Positions 10,418-18,982 of a stretch of 64,000 bases of DNA are shown here, one piece after another; the first letter of the stretch is position 1; every line of letters begins with the position of its first letter. The DNA is taken from positions 79,310 to 143,309 of the forward strand of contig JABFQX010000009.1 in the NCBI GenBank assembly GCA_013141505.1, given 5' to 3'. The notes below the pieces were generated by a model. It was not told the DNA's origin. It saw only the letters and a list, made by a program, of their open reading frames with translations, and searched no databases. Made by a program: the position numbers and the translations under genes. This DNA is from Methyloglobulus sp. (GTDB lineage: Bacteria; Pseudomonadota; Gammaproteobacteria; Methylococcales; Methylomonadaceae).

Positions 10418-11932
10418 ATGATGCAAAGAAACCAAGTCCCAACAAGCGCTGTCTGTTACGTACTCAATGCAGCCATTGCCTGTAGCTTGTACATAGGCAA
10501 CAGCGATAATACACAAGCAGCGGAAAAGAAAACTTACAGCAAACCACCCTTTGCCGCTTTTTCCAGTCAAATGACAGACGGCTTAATTGGAGGTGGAAAA
10601 TATGAAAAGCCGGTTTGGAATTTGCACGATGCTTTAAACCTTCCCGATTGGCTTTCGCTGTCCGTAGAGCAACGCACCCGTTATGAAACCATGGATGGCA
10701 GTTTTAGGGGCGGTAGTAAAGGTGGCGACCAGCAAATCCCTTTGCAGACGGATGTTTGGGTGCAAGCTCACTTTGGGGATTTTCGGCTAGGGGGCGAGTT
10801 TTTAGATGCTCGGGCATTGGGCGTTGATAAAGGTTCCAACGTCAACAATACCCACGTTGATGAGGCCGATTTCCTGCAAGGCTATGTTGCTTGGGCCGAC
10901 CAGAACGTCGGGTTTAGCGGCATCGGCGCGGAAGTGGTGGCCGGACGGCAAACCCTGAACCTAGGCAGCAGACGGTTGGTCGCCCGTAACGCATTCCGCA
11001 ACACCATTAATAGTTTTACCGGCGTTAAGGTCAGGCTAACCAATTATAGTAAATGGCAGTTTACTGGATTTGTGACAGTACCTGTGATCCGTTACCCGAC
11101 TGATGCCGATCAGATTTTGGCCGATGTCCATCAATGGGACGAAGAAGATACCCATACCTGGTTTTCTGGCGGATTTCTTGAAGTGTTTGACCTGGCTTTT
11201 GGCATTAACAGTGAGCTATACCTGTACCATTTGGACGAAGCCGATAGCCCGAAAAATCCAACCCGCAATCGTCGTTATTTCACACCAGGTTTTCGTTTTT
11301 ACATTAAACCGGGCAAAGGCGACGTGGATTTCCAATTTGAAACGATGGGTCAATTTGGCACAGTACGCGGAAGCACGGATAAAACTGACGGTAAAAACTT
11401 AGATCATGAAGCTTGGTCACAACATGTTGACCTCGGTTATACCTTTGATGTGCCTTGGTCGCCACGGCTTGCTTTTGAGTACGACTATGCCAGTGGTGAC
11501 AGTAATTCCAAGGATAATAAAGATCAACGCTTTGATCCGCTGTATGGTGCCCGCCGTTTCGACTTCGGCCCAACCGGTATTTATGGTGCTTTCGCCCGCA
11601 GCAACATCAACACGCCGGGTTACCGGATCACCATGAATCCGCGTTCCGATGTCCAATTGGGAGTCAGTCACCGGGCATTCTGGCTGGCTTCCGATACCGA
11701 TTCATGGACAACTACAGGGACAAAAAATCCATTACTCGACAAAAGCGGCGGCACCAGTAATTATTTGGGACAACAGTTGGAATTGACCGCCCGCTACGAT
11801 TTCAACAGCAGCCTGAATTTTGAAACCGGCTGGACGCACTTATTTAAAGGCGACTTTGCCAAAAACGCACCTAATGCCCCGGCTGGCAAAGATATTGATT
11901 ACTTCTATGTGCAAAGCATGTTACGTTTTTAA
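10418..11932 (+). CDS. Outer-membrane porin of the alginate-export family
   Basis: A 504-residue protein with a probable signal sequence (cleavage around AEKK, residue 36) and a long beta-rich body. Alternating aromatic and polar strands, the motif QRTRYE near residue 85 and a C-terminus ending in aromatic YVQSMLRF are typical of outer-membrane barrels. The overall pattern fits the alginate_export/AlgE-like porin family. It lies between the molbindin gene (65-base gap) and modA (19-base gap), all on one strand, so I infer that it helps molybdate or tungstate cross the outer membrane; no alginate genes are nearby. No clear ribosome site precedes the ATG. Confidence 0.8.
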   Translation: MMQRNQVPTSAVCYVLNAAIACSLYIGNSDNTQAAEKKTYSKPPFAAFSSQMTDGLIGGGKYEKPVWNLHDALNLPDWLSLSVEQRTRYETMDGSFRGGSKGGDQQIPLQTDVWVQAHFGDFRLGGEFLDARALGVDKGSNVNNTHVDEADFLQGYVAWADQNVGFSGIGAEVVAGRQTLNLGSRRLVARNAFRNTINSFTGVKVRLTNYSKWQFTGFVTVPVIRYPTDADQILADVHQWDEEDTHTWFSGGFLEVFDLAFGINSELYLYHLDEADSPKNPTRNRRYFTPGFRFYIKPGKGDVDFQFETMGQFGTVRGSTDKTDGKNLDHEAWSQHVDLGYTFDVPWSPRLAFEYDYASGDSNSKDNKDQRFDPLYGARRFDFGPTGIYGAFARSNINTPGYRITMNPRSDVQLGVSHRAFWLASDTDSWTTTGTKNPLLDKSGGTSNYLGQQLELTARYDFNSSLNFETGWTHLFKGDFAKNAPNAPAGKDIDYFYVQSMLRF

Positions 11933-11951
11933 ATAAGCAGTGGAGAATATA

Positions 11952-12716
11952 ATGCAGTCAAAACGATTACTTATCCTGTGTCTATTGTTGGCTTTCTGTT
12001 TGACTTCGCAAGCGGCGACGGTGTTAGTGGCTGTGGCCTCCAACTTCACCAAACCGATGACCGAAATCGCCGAAGCGTTTGAAAAAGCCACCGGCCACAG
12101 TGCAAATCTGGCGTTTGGCTCTTCGGGTAAATTTGTTGCGCAACTCGAAAACGGTGGGCCGTTTGAGGTGTTTTTATCAGCGGATACCAGTAATCCAGTT
12201 AAGTTGGAAAAATCCGGTTTGGCTGTTGACGGCAGCCGTTTCACTTATGCAATCGGCAAACTTGTGTTATGGTCCAGTCAGGTCAATTATGTCGATGCCC
12301 AAGGACAGGTGCTTTCGACCGGAAGTTTTAAGCATCTAGCACTAGCTGATCCCAAATTAGCGCCGTACGGTGCGGCAGCGATGGAGGTCATGAAAAACCT
12401 CAACGTGCAAGACAAATTGCAACTGTTGTTCGTCCTAGGCGAAAATATTGCCCAGACCTATCAGTTCATCAGTACCGGTAATGCCGAACTGGGTTTTATC
12501 GCGTTATCGCAGGTCATCGGTAAAGACGGTAAAATTACGGAAGGTTCAGGTTGGATTGTGCCCAGTAATCTGCATAACCCTATCCTTCAAGATGCGATAT
12601 TGTTGAAAAAAGGCGCCGAAAACCCAGCTGCGCCTGCCTTGCTGAAATTTTTAAAATCCCCGGAAGCGCAAGCGATTATCAGCAAATACGGTTACGACAT
12701 AGCCGGACAACCTTGA
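11952..12716 (+). CDS. modA: Molybdate ABC transporter, periplasmic binding protein
   Basis: A 254-residue ModA. A signal peptide with the hydrophobic core LLILCLLLAFCLTSQAA is followed by the family opening VLVAVASNFTKPM. Further conserved pieces are LAFGSSGKF and GAAAMEVM. It binds molybdate or tungstate oxyanion in the periplasm and hands it to ModBC. I choose the ATG at 11952, eight bases after GGAG. modB begins four bases after its stop. Confidence 0.94.
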   Translation: MQSKRLLILCLLLAFCLTSQAATVLVAVASNFTKPMTEIAEAFEKATGHSANLAFGSSGKFVAQLENGGPFEVFLSADTSNPVKLEKSGLAVDGSRFTYAIGKLVLWSSQVNYVDAQGQVLSTGSFKHLALADPKLAPYGAAAMEVMKNLNVQDKLQLLFVLGENIAQTYQFISTGNAELGFIALSQVIGKDGKITEGSGWIVPSNLHNPILQDAILLKKGAENPAAPALLKFLKSPEAQAIISKYGYDIAGQP

Positions 12717-12720
12717 AACC

Positions 12721-13407
12721 ATGTTAAGCGCCGCCGACATAGCGACTTTGTGGTTGACTTTCAAGGTTGCCAGTATCGCGACCATCCTGATGTTGTTGTT
12801 TGGCACGCCGCTAGCCTGGTGGCTGGCGCGTACTCAATCTCGCTGGAAAGGTGTCTGTAACGCTGTGGTCGCTTTACCGTTGGTGTTACCACCAACGGTG
12901 TTGGGTTTTTATTTGTTGGTATTGATGGGACCAAACGGGGTAATTGGTAAACTGACATCTGAATTAGGCCTGGGCACGTTACCGTTCACTTTTCCCGGTT
13001 TGATTGTGGCATCGGTGCTGTATTCCCTACCATTTGTTGTGCAGCCTTTGCAAGCCACTTTCACCAACATTGGCAAGCAGCCTTTGGAAGCAGCATCCAC
13101 TTTGCGTGCAAACCCTTTGGACACTTTTTTTAGTGTGGTGATGCCATTAGCGAAGCCCGGTTTCCTGACCGCTATTATTTTAGGTTTTACCCATACCGTC
13201 GGCGAATTTGGCGTAGTGCTAATGGTTGGCGGCAATATTCCCGATAAAACCCGCGTCGTGTCGGTGCAAATCTACAATCATGTTGAAGCGTTAGAATACA
13301 ATGAAGCCCACTGGCTAGCGGGGTGTTTGTTGTCGTTTTCCTTTACTGTCTTGCTAGTGTTATACAGCGTGTTGAAAACCCACCCAGTTGCTCACCAGTT
13401 AAAATGA
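12721..13407 (+). CDS. modB: Molybdate ABC transporter permease
   Basis: A 228-residue inner-membrane permease with about five transmembrane helices. The ABC-coupling EAA loop is readable as EAASTLRANPLDTFF, and PLVLPPTVLGFYLL is the conserved ModB segment. It forms the channel dimer of the ModABC importer. Its stop codon overlaps the modC start (ATGA at 13404-13407), a sign of translational coupling. Confidence 0.95.
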   Translation: MLSAADIATLWLTFKVASIATILMLLFGTPLAWWLARTQSRWKGVCNAVVALPLVLPPTVLGFYLLVLMGPNGVIGKLTSELGLGTLPFTFPGLIVASVLYSLPFVVQPLQATFTNIGKQPLEAASTLRANPLDTFFSVVMPLAKPGFLTAIILGFTHTVGEFGVVLMVGGNIPDKTRVVSVQIYNHVEALEYNEAHWLAGCLLSFSFTVLLVLYSVLKTHPVAHQLK

Positions 13408-14486
13408 CACTATCACCTATAGTTGCGCGTTTTCAGCTCAATTACGGCGCATTTAGCCTGGATGTCGATTTAACTTTGCCGGGCTGTGGTGTTACCGTAC
13501 TGTTCGGTCATTCAGGTTCTGGCAAAACGACCTTACTGCGCTGTATCGCAGGCTTACAATATACGCCAAATGGTTATTTTGAAATTAATGGCAAGGTATG
13601 GCAAGACAGCAAGGAAGGAATATTTGTACCAACATATAAACGCTCGCTCGGCTATGTTTTCCAGGAAGCCAACCTGTTTCCGCATCTAACGGTATTGGGT
13701 AATTTGCAGTTTGGTTTGAAGCGGATCGGCAAACAGTCGAATACGACCGATCTTAAGCAAATTTTAGAGCTACTGGGCATTAGTCACTTAGTTGACCGTA
13801 TGCCAGACAAATTGTCTGGGGGCGAGCGGCAACGCGTGGCTATTGCCCGTGCACTGGTTTTGAAACCAGACATTTTGCTGATGGACGAGCCCTTGGCATC
13901 GCTCGATACCAAACGTAAGCAGGAAATTCTGCCTTATCTTAATAAGCTGCACCAACAAACCAAAATCCCCAACTTGTATGTGACCCATTCCCAACAAGAA
14001 GTCGCACAATTGGCAGATTACTTGGTAATTCTCTCTGAAGGTCGTGTACTCGCTTCTGGGACACTCCCAGAAACACTGAGCCGCATTGATGTTCCCTTGG
14101 CACAAGATAAAGAAGCGGCGACCGTTTGGGACGTGAGGGTTGCCGAACATGACGCTGATTATCATCTAACCACTGTCGATTTTTCGGGTGGCACATTGAG
14201 TGTGCCTGCAATTAATGCCGAGATTGGTACATCCTTACGGGTATTAATCCATGCCCGTGATGTCAGCATCGTTCTTGAGAAACCCACTGCAACCAGCATT
14301 CTTAATGTAGTCAATGCAACCATTAGCGACATTGTTGACGATCAGTGCGGTCGGAGCGTGGTGCAGTTGAAAATTGGCAAGCAATCTTTACTGGCGCATA
14401 TCACCAGCAAATCAGCCCAGTTGTTGAGATTAAATATAGGTATGACAGTTTTTGTGCAAATCAAGGGGACATCGATATTACATTAA
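13404..14486 (+). CDS. modC: Molybdate ABC transporter ATP-binding protein
   Basis: A 360-residue ATPase with Walker A GHSGSGKTT near residue 35, Q-loop VFQEANLFPHL, signature LSGGERQRVAIARAL and Walker B ILLMDEPLASLD. A C-terminal Mop/TOBE domain (about residues 292-358), as in other ModC proteins, can bind molybdate and regulate transport. The start overlaps the modB stop. It is the last gene of the operon. Confidence 0.95.
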   Translation: MTLSPIVARFQLNYGAFSLDVDLTLPGCGVTVLFGHSGSGKTTLLRCIAGLQYTPNGYFEINGKVWQDSKEGIFVPTYKRSLGYVFQEANLFPHLTVLGNLQFGLKRIGKQSNTTDLKQILELLGISHLVDRMPDKLSGGERQRVAIARALVLKPDILLMDEPLASLDTKRKQEILPYLNKLHQQTKIPNLYVTHSQQEVAQLADYLVILSEGRVLASGTLPETLSRIDVPLAQDKEAATVWDVRVAEHDADYHLTTVDFSGGTLSVPAINAEIGTSLRVLIHARDVSIVLEKPTATSILNVVNATISDIVDDQCGRSVVQLKIGKQSLLAHITSKSAQLLRLNIGMTVFVQIKGTSILH

Positions 14487-14535
14487 TAGAGATTCATTTT
14501 TGATCTATTAATCTGGCCTTATGAAGTTTTGATTT

Positions 14536-14575
14536 CCCTTCGGCTTCGCTCAGGGAACGAAGCGGTAACGTACCC
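14536..14575. repeat. Dispersed palindromic repeat, truncated copy 1
   Basis: The left arm cccttcggcttcgctcaggg (14536-14555) and the inner segment with agcggtaacgta are present, but the right arm stops after ccc. The inner segment matches, in reverse orientation, the loop of the full copy at 41726-41782. A third copy is at 28368-28419. It lies just after modC. Confidence 0.75.
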
Positions 14576-14584
14576 GACATATTG

Positions 14585-14770
14585 CTAGTAGGGATTAATA
14601 GGTGCTGTATTTCCATAGCCCAGATCTTCCAATAAATCTGGGTCACTTTCGCCCTCTGGAAGGTTGCCGACACCAAATAACGTATTTGAGTTTTTGATAT
14701 ACTCATATCGGTAAACTGGCTGTGCAGATAGCCCCCATTCAACATCCCCAAAGCCAGAAAAATAGAACAT
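14585..14770 (-). CDS. Hypothetical 61-residue ORF, possibly a gene remnant
   Basis: A short frame containing GDVEWGLSAQPVYRYEYI and DLLEDLGYGNTAP. The composition looks protein-like, but there is no strong ribosome site, no recognised domain, and it sits beside a truncated repeat. It could be the end of a decayed gene. The rest of 14487-14875 holds only the repeat and AT-rich DNA. Confidence 0.25.
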   Translation of the reverse strand: MFYFSGFGDVEWGLSAQPVYRYEYIKNSNTLFGVGNLPEGESDPDLLEDLGYGNTAPINPY

Positions 14771-14875
14771 AGACCGCGCAGCCGCGAGCGTGTCTCCCTT
14801 GAATTGCAGGTTAAAATTTCAACCCTTTTATTTAATCAAGGAAGACGAACGAAATAGCTCCTAATAGTAAAGGCT

Positions 14876-15328
14876 TCAGTTTGGCCAAATTACTGCTTTC
14901 TCAGGCACGGTCGCATCTCCAAGACCGTATTGATTTAACGAATTTTCTCGCACCTGAATGATAATATAGAGCAACGGTTCGGTTGAATTATTGCGCCAGA
15001 TTCTCTCGCCTTTGGGTGCAATGCGCACAATAGTGCCTTCCTGCACATCAATCACTTCTCCATCAACCTGCACCTGCCCTTTGCCCTGAATGAAGATATA
15101 CACTTCTTCATTCTGTTGATGCTGATGATAAATAGGCATACCAGCGCCGGATACCATTGAGTTAATGGATACTTCGCAACCGGTAAGTCCAAGCACCTCT
15201 TTGAGGAAAAGTTTACCTGGAATTTCCCCTAAACCTGGAAGCTCAACCGTATGGGCGGGCCAGTCTTTTGTAGCACCACTTTCATAAGCAGTGAAGTTGG
15301 TTCCTTTTTTGAGGTTACAGTTTGACAT
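14876..15328 (-). CDS. Cupin-domain protein (cytoplasmic)
   Basis: A 150-residue single-domain cupin. The first cupin motif is IYHQHQQNEEVYIFIQGKG (two His and a Glu as metal ligands, near residues 69-87) and the second is an ERIWRNNS-type strand. There is no signal peptide. Substrate unknown; cupins of this size include isomerases, dioxygenases and sensors. A candidate operator (15339-15354), shared with the next cupin and tetR genes, lies 10 bases before the start, so this gene is probably under that TetR repressor. Confidence 0.8.
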   Translation of the reverse strand: MSNCNLKKGTNFTAYESGATKDWPAHTVELPGLGEIPGKLFLKEVLGLTGCEVSINSMVSGAGMPIYHQHQQNEEVYIFIQGKGQVQVDGEVIDVQEGTIVRIAPKGERIWRNNSTEPLLYIIIQVRENSLNQYGLGDATVPEKAVIWPN

Positions 15329-15338
15329 TGTTCTTACT

Positions 15339-15354
15339 TACCTATTAGTTGGTA
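15339..15354. promoter_or_regulatory. Candidate TetR operator, site 1
   Basis: tacctattagttggta is an imperfect palindrome with arms tacc and ggta. It differs by one base from site 2 at 15969-15984 and is related to site 3 at 16587-16602. It lies just upstream of the first cupin gene. Confidence 0.65.
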
Positions 15355-15377
15355 GTTTATTGGGCTAAAAAAAGAGG

Positions 15378-15455
15378 CTAGCCCTTCCTCGATAAGCCAG
15401 CAATCATTAACGATGCTGTTTGAGAGAAAATTTCACGATCACTTATTGCGCGCTA
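15378..15455 (-). pseudogene. Relic of a duplicated tetR 3' end
   Basis: On the minus strand this segment encodes SDREIFSQTASLMIAGLSRKG followed by a stop, clearly related to the last residues of the intact TetR (GDREAFEQTASSLITVLTRKG). Further upstream the frame is broken by stop codons. The flanking bases, from the operator through aaagaggctagcccttcctcg, also match those downstream of the intact tetR gene (15969-16045). The relic therefore marks an old tandem duplication of tetR tail plus operator plus cupin. Confidence 0.75.
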
Positions 15456-15505
15456 TCACTAAAGGACACTGTCCGCTGGCAGTAGTACGTAAGGATGATC
15501 CGTAA

Positions 15506-15955
15506 TTATTTGCCCAAGATGTAATCAAACTTGCCCGGTTGGCTGAGAAACAAGATACATTCGTTCGCTGAGAGGCATTTGGTGATATGACTTTCGCCAC
15601 CTTTCTGAAAATAATAGGAGCCAACAGGAAGTTGCACCATTTTGCTGTCAGGTGCGCCATTTGCCACGATACCAGAGATAACATTAGCATGGTAATCCTC
15701 GCTATGAATGTGAGCTGGACTAACAAAACCGGCTGGCAGTTTAATGAATGTTCCGTGCTCGCCGTGGAATAGGTCGCCATAAGCAGGAGCAGCCTCCAGC
15801 GGGCCGTTACCTGTTTTAAAGTATTTAAGTTTCGTAACCGGAAGATTCACATCAGGATTATCTCCCCTATATTCATGTTCTCCATCAGCAAACGCTGACA
15901 TTGAAACGGTGAATAGTGCTGTCATAACCAACAGCTTCAGTTTAATGATTTTCAT
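15506..15955 (-). CDS. Secreted cupin-like protein (DUF4437-type)
   Basis: A 149-residue protein with a signal peptide (core LLVMTALFTVSMSAFA) and a beta-rich body. FVSPAHIHSEDYHANVISG supplies cupin-like His and Glu/Asp ligands, and the C-terminus carries CLSANECILFLSQPGKFDYI. It resembles DUF4437-type periplasmic cupins; function unknown. The ATG has GAGG about nine bases upstream, directly next to a candidate TetR operator (15969-15984). The two cupins share an operator but have different locations, cytoplasm and periplasm. Confidence 0.75.
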   Translation of the reverse strand: MKIIKLKLLVMTALFTVSMSAFADGEHEYRGDNPDVNLPVTKLKYFKTGNGPLEAAPAYGDLFHGEHGTFIKLPAGFVSPAHIHSEDYHANVISGIVANGAPDSKMVQLPVGSYYFQKGGESHITKCLSANECILFLSQPGKFDYILGK

Positions 15956-15968
15956 AGTGTAACCTCAT

Positions 15969-15984
15969 TACCTATTAGTAGGTA
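15969..15984. promoter_or_regulatory. Candidate TetR operator, site 2
   Basis: tacctattagtaggta, arms taccta and taggta with near-perfect symmetry. It lies 14 bases upstream of the secreted cupin gene and just after the tetR stop, and is the best-formed of the three related sites. Confidence 0.7.
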
Positions 15985-16006
15985 GTTTTTTTGGCTAAAA
16001 AAGAGG

Positions 16007-16573
16007 TTAGCCCTTCCTCGTTAAAACAGTAATTAATGACGATGCTGTTTGCTCAAACGCTTCACGATCACCGGTTGCACGGGCAATCAGCAATGCACCT
16101 TGTAACGCTGATAACAGCATTCGCGCGTGGTTTACAGCCGAGCCGTTTAATACAAAAATCTGTTGCGAGTTACCCTCTTCAAGTATTTCAGTCAACCACT
16201 CGATATTACAGTTAAAAAAGCGTTTGAGACTTGGTAGCATTGTCGCGTCTAACGTCAATGCCTCGGATGCCAGCATACCACCCAAACACATGCGTTCAGC
16301 TTCAAGCGAACTGCGATACAGCGCAACATACGCGCCAAGTTTCGCAACTGCAGTCAAGGACGAACCACTGATATTAAGAAGAACGCTATTTAAGCGCTCT
16401 GAGTACACTTCGATCAATGCCAAACCGAGATCCGTTTTAGTAGGGAAGTGATGGTGCAAACTGGCCTTGCGAATGCCGACCTCTGCTGCAATATCAGCGT
16501 AGCTAAAGCCATTAAATCCACGCTGTTGAACCAGCCGCTGCGCACTGGCAAGTATTTGATCTCTCATTTCCAT
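16007..16573 (-). CDS. TetR family transcriptional regulator
   Basis: About 188 residues from the ATG at 16573. The N-terminal helix-turn-helix reads GFNGFSYADIAAEVGIRKASLHHHFPTK, a strong TetR signature, and the remainder is the helical ligand-binding domain. The context suggests that it represses the two downstream cupin genes and itself, because the same palindromic site occurs before all three. The ligand is unknown. An ATG two codons further in (16567) is an alternative start. Confidence 0.88.
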   Translation of the reverse strand: MEMRDQILASAQRLVQQRGFNGFSYADIAAEVGIRKASLHHHFPTKTDLGLALIEVYSERLNSVLLNISGSSLTAVAKLGAYVALYRSSLEAERMCLGGMLASEALTLDATMLPSLKRFFNCNIEWLTEILEEGNSQQIFVLNGSAVNHARMLLSALQGALLIARATGDREAFEQTASSLITVLTRKG

Positions 16574-16586
16574 GATCAAAGCATAG

Positions 16587-16602
16587 CCTACCAAGTAGTA
16601 GG
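16587..16602. promoter_or_regulatory. Candidate TetR operator, site 3
   Basis: cctaccaagtagtagg; its complement, cctactacttggtagg, aligns with site 1 (cctattagttggtag) at 13 of 15 positions. It lies 14 bases upstream of tetR, consistent with autoregulation. Confidence 0.6.
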
Positions 16603-16728
16603 ATGTCAAATATAAAATTTACACTACCTGTGAGACGGCTAGCCAGAAAGGGTTTGGCATAACCAGTAAAACTCACCTCAGCTCAAGCTATAATATTAAA
16701 AACACACTTTCGATTTGCAAGGTTGTAT

Positions 16729-17868
16729 ATGAAAAAACTGGCTACAAATACATTCCGAGTTAAGCTCTTCAATAAATTGATGGGTTTTGCCAGTGCTATC
16801 CAAAATATACCCGCGAAGGTAACGCCACCATCTTTCAGGCTCATGCAAATTGGCTCGCTGTTCTGGCAGTCCCGCGCATTATATGTGGCAACCAAGCTCG
16901 GATTGGCTGATGTGATTGGCGATGCTGAGAAAAGTACGCTGGAAATTTCCACGGAACTACAGTTACATGAAGACCACCTTTATCGGTTGATGAGGATGTT
17001 AGGTTCAATGGGTATCTTCGATGAAACCGCTCCGCGCGTGTTTAGAAACTCCAAAACATCTGCGTTTCTGCGTCAAGATAACCCCAAAAACGTGCGCGCC
17101 ATGATCTTGATGCACAACTCACCGGAAATGACTAAACCGTGGATGGAACCTTTGGAAGAAAGTATCCGCGATGGCGGCGTGCCATTCGTAAAAGTGCATG
17201 GGGTTGATGTGTTCACTTACATGGATCAAAACAAACACTTTGATTTGTTGTTTTCTCAAGCAATGGATACCGTGGAAAATCTCACCGGCAATGTATTTCT
17301 TGAAGATTTTAACTGGGGGGCTTTTGACCGTATTATTGATGTAGGAGGCTCTAAAGGTAGTAAGTCCATTTCAATTCTAAAATCTTTTCCAAACCTACGG
17401 TCAGTGGTATTCGACAGGCCACAAATTATCGAAACGGCAAAGACATACTGGACTGAAAAAGTACCCAGTGAGCTACTTGCACGCATTGATTTTCAATCCG
17501 GCAATATGTTTGAGAGCCTGCCAATTGCAGCATCAGATAAAGACCTCTATGTGTTCTCTGCCATATTTCATGGATTGAATAATGAAGAATCCAAAAAATT
17601 ACTCGTCAACCTGAAGTCAGCTATTGGCTCGAATAACTCTTATGTATTGATTGCCGATTCAATCGCTGAAGAAACTCACATCAATCCAACGATCGCTGCT
17701 TTCGATATGCAAATGTTAATTGGCACAACGGGGCGAGAACTTACTTTGAGCGAATGGAAAATGTTACTTGAAGATTCTGGATTTGAAATCGTGGATGTAA
17801 TAGATGTCAGAACTTTTGCAAAGTTCATCCTTGCCAAGCCTTGCAAGTCGAGCCATTATACAGTCTGA
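16729..17868 (+). CDS. SAM-dependent O-methyltransferase-type protein
   Basis: A 379-residue protein of the hydroxyneurosporene/plant-type O-methyltransferase family. A helical dimerisation domain (about residues 45-130, with ALYVATKLGLADVIG) precedes a Rossmann methyltransferase domain, with the SAM-binding motif IIDVGGSKGSKS near residue 205 and a late FDMQMLIGTTGRELT segment. The substrate cannot be told from sequence. The ATG at 16729 follows AAGG. It is not obviously in an operon; the AraC regulator downstream may control it. Confidence 0.8.
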   Translation: MKKLATNTFRVKLFNKLMGFASAIQNIPAKVTPPSFRLMQIGSLFWQSRALYVATKLGLADVIGDAEKSTLEISTELQLHEDHLYRLMRMLGSMGIFDETAPRVFRNSKTSAFLRQDNPKNVRAMILMHNSPEMTKPWMEPLEESIRDGGVPFVKVHGVDVFTYMDQNKHFDLLFSQAMDTVENLTGNVFLEDFNWGAFDRIIDVGGSKGSKSISILKSFPNLRSVVFDRPQIIETAKTYWTEKVPSELLARIDFQSGNMFESLPIAASDKDLYVFSAIFHGLNNEESKKLLVNLKSAIGSNNSYVLIADSIAEETHINPTIAAFDMQMLIGTTGRELTLSEWKMLLEDSGFEIVDVIDVRTFAKFILAKPCKSSHYTV

Positions 17869-17981
17869 CATTGCGCTCAAAGGGACGTGCCTTTTCGTGG
17901 CCTGATGCACTTCGTGAACACTTGTCATAATAGTGATAGGTAACATTAGTCGCTCACATTAAATCCAAGATAAATTTTGCA

Positions 17982-18956
17982 ATGTCTTCACACACTAAAG
18001 AAAAAGCTTTCTCGCAGGATGCCAAACAGGCACTGAACGAAATTCTGAGACGCATTAGCTTCCGTGCCGAGGTATTTTATCGTGGACAGCTATGCGATTC
18101 CTGGGCGCTCGATACGTCGGGTACTGGCAATGTTAACTTTCATATTGTCTGTTATGGAGGCTGTTGGTTGCATCTGCCTGGTTATCAGACACCGACTTTT
18201 TTGCAGAGCGGCGATATTGTGGTTTTTCCGCATGATGCCGCACATTTGATTGGCGCTTCAAAGGAGAAACCCGACACATTTGGTGTACAAAATATTAGCA
18301 GGGAAGTGCCATTGGATCGCACGAATCCGGGCACTGCCTTAATATGCGGCTTTCTGGAAATTGATCATTCAGTTCGACGGCTACTTTTGGGATCATTGCC
18401 TGAATTTCTAGTGGTTGCCGCTCAGTCCGGTGCAGGAAATGTTGCAGTGCGAACACTGCTCGACCTTTTATTTGCAGAAGCCGGCATGGATGAAGTAGGC
18501 GCTACCGCGATTCTGGATCGGCTTGCAGATGCCTTGTTGTTTTACATTATTCGTGATCTCGTGGAAAAAAGTCTACCGGTTCCGGGTTTACTGGGTGCTT
18601 TTGCCGATGCACAGATTTGTAAAGCAGTTTTGGCTATTAACGCAAATCCTGGTTGGCATTGGACTTTAGACAATCTCGCCGAGATAGCACACCTTTCCCG
18701 CTCTGCTTTCATCGAGCGTTTTTTTCAGGCCTGCGGGATGCCGCCGATTGAATTTTTGACGATCTGGCGAATGTATTTTGCCCGGCGCTGGCTTGAGCAA
18801 GAAAAGGCGAGCGTTATGGATGTAGCCGAACGTTGCGGTTACGAATCTGCGGCGGCATTCAGCAAGGCATTCAAACGGGTAATGGGGGTCGGGCCGGGGC
18901 AATTCAGAAAAATCGGCGGGGTTCGTAAAATAAAAGCATTCAGCGGGACTTTATAA
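17982..18956 (+). CDS. AraC family transcriptional regulator
   Basis: A 324-residue regulator with an N-terminal cupin-type sensor (residues about 20-210, cupin_6-like, with GNVNFHIVCYGGCWLHLPG) and a C-terminal AraC double helix-turn-helix. The latter is visible as LDNLAEIAHLSRSAFIERF and MDVAERCGYESAAAFSKAFKR. Such regulators are usually activators of neighbouring genes. A bidirectional hairpin follows its stop. Confidence 0.88.
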   Translation: MSSHTKEKAFSQDAKQALNEILRRISFRAEVFYRGQLCDSWALDTSGTGNVNFHIVCYGGCWLHLPGYQTPTFLQSGDIVVFPHDAAHLIGASKEKPDTFGVQNISREVPLDRTNPGTALICGFLEIDHSVRRLLLGSLPEFLVVAAQSGAGNVAVRTLLDLLFAEAGMDEVGATAILDRLADALLFYIIRDLVEKSLPVPGLLGAFADAQICKAVLAINANPGWHWTLDNLAEIAHLSRSAFIERFFQACGMPPIEFLTIWRMYFARRWLEQEKASVMDVAERCGYESAAAFSKAFKRVMGVGPGQFRKIGGVRKIKAFSGTL

Positions 18957-18968
18957 AAAAGCCCGCTA
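18943..18968. terminator. Bidirectional terminator hairpin
   Basis: Arms agcggg (18943-18948) and cccgct (18963-18968) enclose an A-rich loop; on the minus strand a T-run lies within the loop region. It sits between the convergent AraC and lactonase-fold genes and overlaps the araC-type stop codon. Confidence 0.5.
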
Positions 18969-18982
18969 AATTTCGTTTTGTA

